Source: JBFWRK01 sp050248955
GTDB lineage: Bacteria; Actinomycetota; Acidimicrobiia; Acidimicrobiales; Ilumatobacteraceae
Reading direction: 5' to 3'
Length of the DNA: 36,524 nt
NCBI GenBank assembly: GCA_050248955.1
Contig: JBFWRK010000027.1
Span: 1 to 36,524 of the forward strand
Positions 31,853 through 36,524 of the stretch are shown one piece after another. The first letter of the stretch is position 1. Each line of letters begins with the position of its first letter. The translations under genes were made by a program, and so were the position numbers. The notes below the pieces were generated by a model. The model ran no database searches, had not been told where the DNA came from, and worked only from the letters and a program-made list of their open reading frames with translations.

Positions 31853-32866
31853 TCAGGCGTGGCGGTCGAGGAGCATCGCGTCGCCGAACGACAAGAACCG
31901 GTAGCCCGAGTCGAGCGCAATGCTGTAGTGGCGGCGCCAGCGGGCACCGACGAACGCATCGATCATCATCAGCAGCGTCGTGCGCGGCAGGTGGAAGTTC
32001 GTCATCAACGCGTCCACCACCTGCCAGTCGTACGGCCGGTGGATGAACAGCCGGGTGCGCCCTTCCGGCTCGCCGGATGCCGCCGCCGACTCGAGCGCCC
32101 GCACCGCTGTGGTGCCGACAGCGACGACGCGTCGCGCATCGCGGCACATCGCCGAGGTCTCGGACGGCACTCGATAGCGCTCGCTGTGCATCGGATGACG
32201 CGTCGGATCGTCCTCACTGATCGGCTGGAAGGTGTCGAGCCCGACGACCAGCTCCACGCGCGCGAGCGAGATGTTCCGCGCCGCGATCGCGTCGAGCACT
32301 CGATCGGTGAGGTGCAGCCCGGCAGTGGGCGCTGCTGCTGACCCGGGCTCGCGGGCGTACACCGTCTGGTACCGCTCGCGGTCCTCGAGCGGCTCCGTGA
32401 TGTAGGGCGGGAGCGGCATCTCGCCGTGGCCGGCGAGGAGGTCGAGCGGGTCGCCCTCGCCGAGGATCTCGACGCTGAACGTGTCCCCGGCCTCGGTGCG
32501 CGTGCCGACCGCGACCAGCGCCACGCCGCTCGCGGTGTGCAGCAGCTCACCGCGGCGGAGCTTGCGCGCCGGACGCACCAGGGCCTCCCAGACGCGCCGT
32601 TCGGCGTGGAGCGGTTCCAGCAGCAGGACCTCCGCTGCTCCCCCGCTCGCGCGCTGCAGGCGGAGTCTGGCGGGGATCACGCGCGTGTCGTTGACCACGA
32701 GCACGTCACCGGGTTCCAGGAGGTCGGGCAGGTCGCGCACGTGTCGGTGCTCAGGCGCCGCGTCGTCGCCGCGATCCACGAGGAGGCGGGCTGCATCCCG
32801 CGGCTCGACGGGGTGCTGGGCGATCTGCTCCTCGGGGAGGTCGTAGTCGAAATCGCCGATCCGCAC
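31853..32866 (-). CDS. queA: S-adenosylmethionine:tRNA ribosyltransferase-isomerase
   Basis: A 337-residue enzyme adding the epoxycyclopentane moiety to preQ1 in tRNA. Hallmarks are DFDYDLPEEQIAQHPVEPRDAARLLV at the start, VLVVNDTRVIPARL, EVLLLEPL, MPLPPYI, and RYQTVYAREPGSAAAPTAGLHLT with FHLPRTTLLMMIDAF toward the end. The length is normal. GTG 32866 is preceded at eight bases by TAGCCT (leaderless). Divergent from the dienelactone hydrolase gene with only about 33 bases between start codons. Confidence 0.96.
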   Translation of the reverse strand: MRIGDFDYDLPEEQIAQHPVEPRDAARLLVDRGDDAAPEHRHVRDLPDLLEPGDVLVVNDTRVIPARLRLQRASGGAAEVLLLEPLHAERRVWEALVRPARKLRRGELLHTASGVALVAVGTRTEAGDTFSVEILGEGDPLDLLAGHGEMPLPPYITEPLEDRERYQTVYAREPGSAAAPTAGLHLTDRVLDAIAARNISLARVELVVGLDTFQPISEDDPTRHPMHSERYRVPSETSAMCRDARRVVAVGTTAVRALESAAASGEPEGRTRLFIHRPYDWQVVDALMTNFHLPRTTLLMMIDAFVGARWRRHYSIALDSGYRFLSFGDAMLLDRHA

Positions 32867-32874
32867 GGCCGGTC

Positions 32875-32880
32875 AGGCTA
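32875..32880 (-). promoter_or_regulatory. -10 box (TAGCCT) before queA
   Basis: On the minus strand TAGCCT precedes GTG 32866 by eight bases. It is the same hexamer and spacing as at hisS. It sits in the short divergent gap with the hydrolase gene. Confidence 0.5.
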
Positions 32881-32899
32881 CGGCCACCGGAACTCGACC

Positions 32900-33613
32900 A
32901 TGATGGGGACCATGACATCGCAGCACACCGAATCGGTTGCCGTCGAGGGCGGCGAGTTCGACCTCCACGTCTGGACACCCGACGCCGGCAGCGGCCCATC
33001 GATCCTCCTCATCCAGGAGGTCTTCGGTGTCGGCCCGTACATCCGCGCGGTTGCCGAGCGGCTCGCGCAGGCCGGCTACGTGGTCGGTGCCCCGGACGTC
33101 TTCTGGCGGATCCATCCCAACTGGGAGGCCGACCACAGCGAAGCCGGGCTCGGGGCGTCGATCGAGAAGGTCCAGCAGCTCGACTTCCCGCAGGCGATCG
33201 GTGACTGCGTCGCCGCACTCGAGCACCTCGCGATGCTGCCCCGCGTCACCGGCCGGCCGGCCGTCCTCGGCTTCTGCCTCGGGGGCACGCTCGCCTGGGG
33301 TGTCGCCGCGATGGACAACCCGAGCTGCTGCGTGAGCTACTACGGCTCGGGCGTGCCGTCGATGCTCGCCATGATCCAGCAGGTCACGTGCCCGGTGCTC
33401 TTCCACTTCGGCAACCAGGACGACTACCTGCCGAGCGAGGGCGTCGAGGCGTTGAACGAGGCGATCGCCGGGCTCGCCGGGTTCGCGATCAACGTCGAGA
33501 ACGCCGGCCACGCATTCGACAACCACGAAGCGGAGATGTTCTACGACGAGGCATCGTCGAAGTCGGCCTGGGCGAAGACGATGGGCTTCCTCGGGACGCA
33601 CCTACCCGTCTGA
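32900..33613 (+). CDS. Dienelactone hydrolase family protein
   Basis: A 237-residue alpha/beta hydrolase. The Cys nucleophile elbow GFCLGG is at 124-129 (Cys126), the acid at D174/D175 (NQDDYLP) and the His at 204 (NAGHAFDN). Glu40 (IQEVFG) corresponds to the Glu that primes the Cys in dienelactone hydrolase. It probably hydrolyses a lactone or ester; the true substrate is unknown. Three in-frame ATGs (32900, 32903, 32912) are possible; 32912 (MTSQHTES) is a strong alternative and none has a good ribosome site. It is the only plus-strand gene after 6301, sitting between ruvB and queA. Confidence 0.92.
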   Translation: MMGTMTSQHTESVAVEGGEFDLHVWTPDAGSGPSILLIQEVFGVGPYIRAVAERLAQAGYVVGAPDVFWRIHPNWEADHSEAGLGASIEKVQQLDFPQAIGDCVAALEHLAMLPRVTGRPAVLGFCLGGTLAWGVAAMDNPSCCVSYYGSGVPSMLAMIQQVTCPVLFHFGNQDDYLPSEGVEALNEAIAGLAGFAINVENAGHAFDNHEAEMFYDEASSKSAWAKTMGFLGTHLPV

Positions 33614-33659
33614 TCGTTCGCCGCAGCGATCCATCGCCGCGCGACGACATGCGATTCGC

Positions 33660-34694
33660 TCAGTCGAACAGCGCTGGTGGCGCCGGCAGGCCGAGTGACG
33701 GTGGCGTGGCGCCGATGTGCGACCAGGCGGCGGGCATCGCCACCCGGCCGCGAGGCGTGCGGGCGATCAGACCCTGCTGGATGAGGAACGGCTCGTACAC
33801 GTCCTCGACGGTCTCGGTCTGCTCGCCCACGCTGATCGCCAGCGTCGACAACCCGACCGGTCCGCCACCGAACTGGACGCACAGCGCCTTCAGGATCGCG
33901 CGGTCGACCTTGTCGAGGCCGCGCTCGTCGACACCGAACACCCCGAGGCCCGCGCGTGCGGTGCGCTCGTCGACGCGGCCGTCGCCGCGAACCTCGGCGA
34001 AGTCGCGCACCCGGCGCAACAGCCGGTTGGCGATGCGCGGCGTCCCCCGCGACCGCCGCGCGATCTCCCAGGCGCCTTCCTCGGCGACCGGCACGTCGAG
34101 GATCGTCGCGGCGCGCTGGACGATCGCCTTCAGCTCCTCGTCGTCGTAGTAGTCGAGCCGGGCGACGAGCCCGAAGCGGTCCCGGAGCGGACCGGTGATC
34201 ATGCCGGTCCTGGTGGTCGCGCCGACGAGCGTGAAGGGTGGCAGGGTGAGCCGGATCGAGGACGCTGCGGGCCCTTTGCCGACGACGATGTCGAGCTGGA
34301 AGTCCTCCATCGCCGGATAGAGGATCTCCTCCACGGCGCGGGACAGACGATGGATCTCGTCGATGAACAGCACGTCACCGTCCTCGAGCTTGGTGAGGAT
34401 CGCCGCCAGGTCGCCTGCCCGCTCGAGCGCAGGGCCGGACGTGACGTGCAGGCGAACGCCCATCTCGGCGGCAACGATGCAGGCGAGCGTGGTCTTGCCG
34501 AGCCCCGGCGGTCCGGCGAGCAGCAGGTGGTCGGCCGGCTGTGCGCGCCGCCGGGCCGCCTCGAGCACGATCGAGAGGTGCTCCTTGAACTCACGCTGAC
34601 CGACGAAGTCGGCGAGGCGACGGGGTCGCAGCCCGGCTTCCTCGACCTCCTCGTGGTCGCCGCTGATCCCCGGGTCGAGGAACTCCTCACGCAC
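33660..34694 (-). CDS. ruvB: Holliday junction branch migration helicase RuvB
   Basis: A 344-residue AAA+ motor. GLRPRRLADFVGQREFKEHL is the start of the ATPase domain; Walker A GPPGLGKT is at 61-68, DVLFIDEIHRLSRAVEEILYPAMEDF is Walker B, and GATTRTGMITGPLRDRFG carries the arginine region. The C-terminal winged helix ends with PFLIQQGLIARTPRGR. I placed the start at GTG 34694, overlapping ruvA by eight bases. Confidence 0.97.
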   Translation of the reverse strand: MREEFLDPGISGDHEEVEEAGLRPRRLADFVGQREFKEHLSIVLEAARRRAQPADHLLLAGPPGLGKTTLACIVAAEMGVRLHVTSGPALERAGDLAAILTKLEDGDVLFIDEIHRLSRAVEEILYPAMEDFQLDIVVGKGPAASSIRLTLPPFTLVGATTRTGMITGPLRDRFGLVARLDYYDDEELKAIVQRAATILDVPVAEEGAWEIARRSRGTPRIANRLLRRVRDFAEVRGDGRVDERTARAGLGVFGVDERGLDKVDRAILKALCVQFGGGPVGLSTLAISVGEQTETVEDVYEPFLIQQGLIARTPRGRVAMPAAWSHIGATPPSLGLPAPPALFD

Positions 34695-35283
34695 GCCGGG
34701 CCCCCAGCAGCCTGAGCGCCTCGCGCAGCATCGTCGGCGCGTCGGCACCCGGCAGGTCGCGAACCACCTCGCGGATCTCCTCGGGTGCGTAGCCGAGACC
34801 GCCGAGCGCGTCGCGCACGTCGGCCACCGCCGACCCGCCGCCCGCGCTGCCCGCGGTTGCGCTCACCGAGTCGAGCACCGGGATCGACAACCGGTTCTTC
34901 AGCTCGACGAGCAGCCGCTCCGCCGTCTTCTTGCCGACGCCCGGCACGAGCGTCAGCGCCCCGATGTCGGCGCTCGCCACGATGTCGACCAGCGCCGTGG
35001 GCGTGTGCGTCGCCAGGATCGCCATTGCCAACGCGGGTCCGACACCGTGCGTCGCCACCAGCACGTCGAACGTGCGGCGCTCGTCGCGAGCGAGGAAGCC
35101 GAACAGCGTCTGCGCGTCCTCGCGGATGTGATGGTGGATGTGGAGGAACGCGGTCGTCGTCGGCTCGAGCTCGCCCAGCGTGCGCGGCGTCACGTTGACC
35201 AGGTAGCCGATGCCGGCCACCTCGAGCAGGACGAGTCCGTCGCCCGAGCGCTCGAGCACCGTGCCTCGCAGGGATCCGATCAC
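34687..35283 (-). CDS. ruvA: Holliday junction branch migration protein RuvA
   Basis: A 198-residue tetrameric junction-binding protein. The N-terminal OB fold opens with IGSLRGTVLERSGDGLVLLEVAGIGYLV. Helix-hairpin-helix segments are THGVGPALAMAILA and LVPGVGKKTAERLLVELKN. The flexible linker is followed by the RuvB-binding domain III (VRDALGGLGYAPEEIREVV). GTG 35283 overlaps the ruvC stop by four bases (GTGA). Confidence 0.96.
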   Translation of the reverse strand: MIGSLRGTVLERSGDGLVLLEVAGIGYLVNVTPRTLGELEPTTTAFLHIHHHIREDAQTLFGFLARDERRTFDVLVATHGVGPALAMAILATHTPTALVDIVASADIGALTLVPGVGKKTAERLLVELKNRLSIPVLDSVSATAGSAGGGSAVADVRDALGGLGYAPEEIREVVRDLPGADAPTMLREALRLLGARRA

Positions 35284-35831
35284 CGATGTCCTCCGTTCGT
35301 GTTGTCGGCGAGCGCGGCCGCGACCCGTGATCTGAGCGGTGCCATGGCCAGGTAGCAGAGCGCGAGCGCGGCCGCGTCGGCAGCATCCGCCGGGCGCGGC
35401 GCGACCGAGAGCCCGAGGCGCGCCTGCACCATCCGTTGGACCTGGAGCTTGTCGGCGCCGCCCCACCCGGCGATGGTCTCCTTGACCTGGTTCGGCGTGT
35501 ACTGCACGACCTCGCATCCGGACGCCGCCGCTTCGGCCAGGGCAAGCCCGCTCGCCTGGCCGACGCTCATCGCAGTACGCACGTTGACCTGGAAGAAGAC
35601 GTGCTCGACGACGACCACCGCCGGTCTGAACTCGGCGACCAGGGCGGCGAGCTCGCCGCGCAGCGCGGCGAGGCGTTGCGGCAACGGGTCGCTCGGCGGC
35701 GTGCGAACGACGCCCAGCGACAACGCTCGCCCGCTGCCGGCCGACGTCGATTCGATCGCGGCGTAGCCACACCTGGTCAGGCCCGGGTCGATCCCGAGCA
35801 CGACGAACGGCGCACCGCCGGAGACGAACAC
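35280..35831 (-). CDS. ruvC: Crossover junction endodeoxyribonuclease RuvC
   Basis: A 183-residue Holliday junction resolvase. The first catalytic Asp is in VLGIDPGLTRCGYA, the Glu in VVVEHVFFQVNVRTAMSVGQA, and the final Asp pair in PADAADAAALALCYLA. The start at GTG 35831 is favoured by TAGCGT seven bases upstream; GTG 35801 would start directly at VLGID. First gene of ruvC-ruvA-ruvB. A yebC gene often found upstream in Actinobacteria is not between it and the window edge. Confidence 0.95.
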   Translation of the reverse strand: MFVSGGAPFVVLGIDPGLTRCGYAAIESTSAGSGRALSLGVVRTPPSDPLPQRLAALRGELAALVAEFRPAVVVVEHVFFQVNVRTAMSVGQASGLALAEAAASGCEVVQYTPNQVKETIAGWGGADKLQVQRMVQARLGLSVAPRPADAADAAALALCYLAMAPLRSRVAAALADNTNGGHR

Positions 35832-35838
35832 GCGTACG

Positions 35839-35844
35839 ACGCTA
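35839..35844 (-). promoter_or_regulatory. -10 box (TAGCGT) before ruvC
   Basis: On the minus strand TAGCGT precedes GTG 35831 by seven bases, suggesting a leaderless ruvCAB transcript. Confidence 0.45.
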
Positions 35845-35870
35845 CCCCGGGGCGCTGCGACGGTGGTGGA

Positions 35871-36524
35871 TCAACGGACGTCGAGCCGGGGCCGACGATC
35901 GAGCACGGCGAGCTTCGTCGGGTTGACGATCACCTCGATCCGCTCGATGCAACCACCGCCGACGTGGATCGACTGGAGGAAGATCGGCTTCCCCCGGCGA
36001 CGCACGACGATGCCGGGCGCGCCGTTCGCGCGCACCGCCTCGAACGTGCAGTCGGCCGGCAGCCGCTTCGCGATGTTGATCAGGAAGCGGCTCACGCGGG
36101 CGGACCCGACGACCGGCCGGCGGGCAGCGTGACGCTCCCTGCCGCCGTCGCTGACAAGTACGACGTCGGGCGCGAGCAGCCGCATCAGCGCGGGAACGTC
36201 TCCGTGCAGCGCAGCGACGGCGAACCCGTCCGCGAGGCGCCGGGCCTCCGCTCCCCCGCTCGGGACGTGGTCCGGCTCGGTCGAGCGGATCTTGCGCCTC
36301 GCCCGCACCGCGATCTGGCGACAGGCCGCCTCCGACTTGCCGGTCACCCCGGCGATCGCGGCAAACGGCTGGTCGAACACGTCGGCGAGCAGCACGACGA
36401 GGCGCTCGACCGGATCCAACTGCTCGAGCACGAGCAAGAACGCGGTGGTGAGGCTGTCGGAGAGCTCCATCGCGTGGGCCGGATCGGTGTCCTCCGCGGC
36501 GATCAGCGGCTCCGGCAACCAGGG
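35871..36524 (-). CDS. ECF41-type sigma factor with SnoaL-like C-terminal domain, 5' part missing
   Basis: The gene runs off the right edge; 217 residues are visible, lacking sigma region 2. The first visible residues PWLPEPL are the linker motif of ECF41/SigJ-type sigma factors. Region 4 follows (ELSDSLTTAFLLVLEQLDPVERLVVLLADVFD, then KSEAACRQIAVRARRKI). After it comes an NTF2/SnoaL-like domain (about 95-215) typical of this group. The group's DGGG and NPDKL motifs read DGGR and NPTKL here. In the family this domain modulates sigma activity and replaces a separate anti-sigma factor. A carboxymuconolactone decarboxylase- or oxidoreductase-type partner gene is usual and might lie beyond the edge. 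Confidence 0.9.
   Translation of the reverse strand, partial: PWLPEPLIAAEDTDPAHAMELSDSLTTAFLLVLEQLDPVERLVVLLADVFDQPFAAIAGVTGKSEAACRQIAVRARRKIRSTEPDHVPSGGAEARRLADGFAVAALHGDVPALMRLLAPDVVLVSDGGRERHAARRPVVGSARVSRFLINIAKRLPADCTFEAVRANGAPGIVVRRRGKPIFLQSIHVGGGCIERIEVIVNPTKLAVLDRRPRLDVR

Noticed and set aside
1..36524. CRISPR array, tRNA, rRNA, riboswitch or T-box
   Set aside because: No regularly spaced direct repeats, no tRNA cloverleaf or rRNA-like stretches were recognised by eye, and the synthetase genes have almost no leader to hold a T-box. A covariance-model scan would settle small RNAs.

Overview
The window is a G+C-rich, almost gap-free stretch of bacterial chromosome. Housekeeping genes are packed in the order nusB, efp, M24 peptidase, aroQ-B-K-C-E, mltG, ruvX, alaS, rarA, aspS, hisS, rel, apt, secF-D, yajC and ruvB-A-C, all on the minus strand. 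From memory this is essentially the order of the Rv2533c-Rv2594c segment of Mycobacterium tuberculosis, so the organism is an actinobacterium in the broad sense. The tgt/queA pair, the secreted LDTR-repeat protein and the frequent TANNNT-type leaderless starts suggest a deep lineage such as Acidimicrobiia (Ilumatobacter-like). That placement is inference.

Layout. Bases 1-6300 are accessory: the tail of an HNH nuclease, a K+ channel-like protein, a large secreted repeat/metallophosphoesterase chimera, an ECF sigma factor with a membrane-anchored partner, and an amidohydrolase. A small PRC-barrel gene (6340-6663) has its own regulated promoter. Bases 6784-17745 form one long minus-strand transcription unit (alaS to nusB) with mostly 4-base stop/start overlaps: tRNA charging, ruvX, the endolytic transglycosylase MltG, the shikimate pathway, a peptidase, EF-P and NusB. 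Bases 17802-24609 run hisS-aspS-NUDIX-rarA-DUF948-small membrane protein-lipoprotein. Bases 24664-27427 hold apt and the bifunctional (p)ppGpp enzyme. Bases 27455-30645 hold yajC-secD-secF. Bases 30712-32866 hold the queuosine genes queA-tgt. Bases 32900-33613 hold a plus-strand dienelactone hydrolase. Bases 33660-35831 hold ruvC-ruvA-ruvB. The right edge cuts an ECF41-type sigma factor.

How the genes work together. The aro genes supply six of the seven shikimate-pathway activities up to chorismate (dehydroquinase, dehydroquinate synthase, shikimate kinase, chorismate synthase and shikimate dehydrogenase are seen; DAHP synthase and EPSP synthase are not in the window). SecD, SecF and YajC assist Sec export. 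RuvABC resolve Holliday junctions. QueA and Tgt act on queuosine in tRNA. Rel and Apt share purine nucleotide metabolism.

I see no CRISPR array, rRNA or tRNA gene, insertion sequence or prophage. No gene-free stretch exceeds about 185 bases; the longest is 215-398, in which I see only a weak promoter-like box. The most unusual signals are regulatory. Eight genes have a TANNNT -10 box 6-9 bases before the start codon, implying leaderless mRNAs. The PRC-barrel gene has a perfect CRP-type palindrome upstream of a GTTT-N17-GGGTAT promoter. The most unusual protein is the LDTR-repeat/Excalibur/metallophosphoesterase chimera. I did not find a convincing wholly new multi-gene system.
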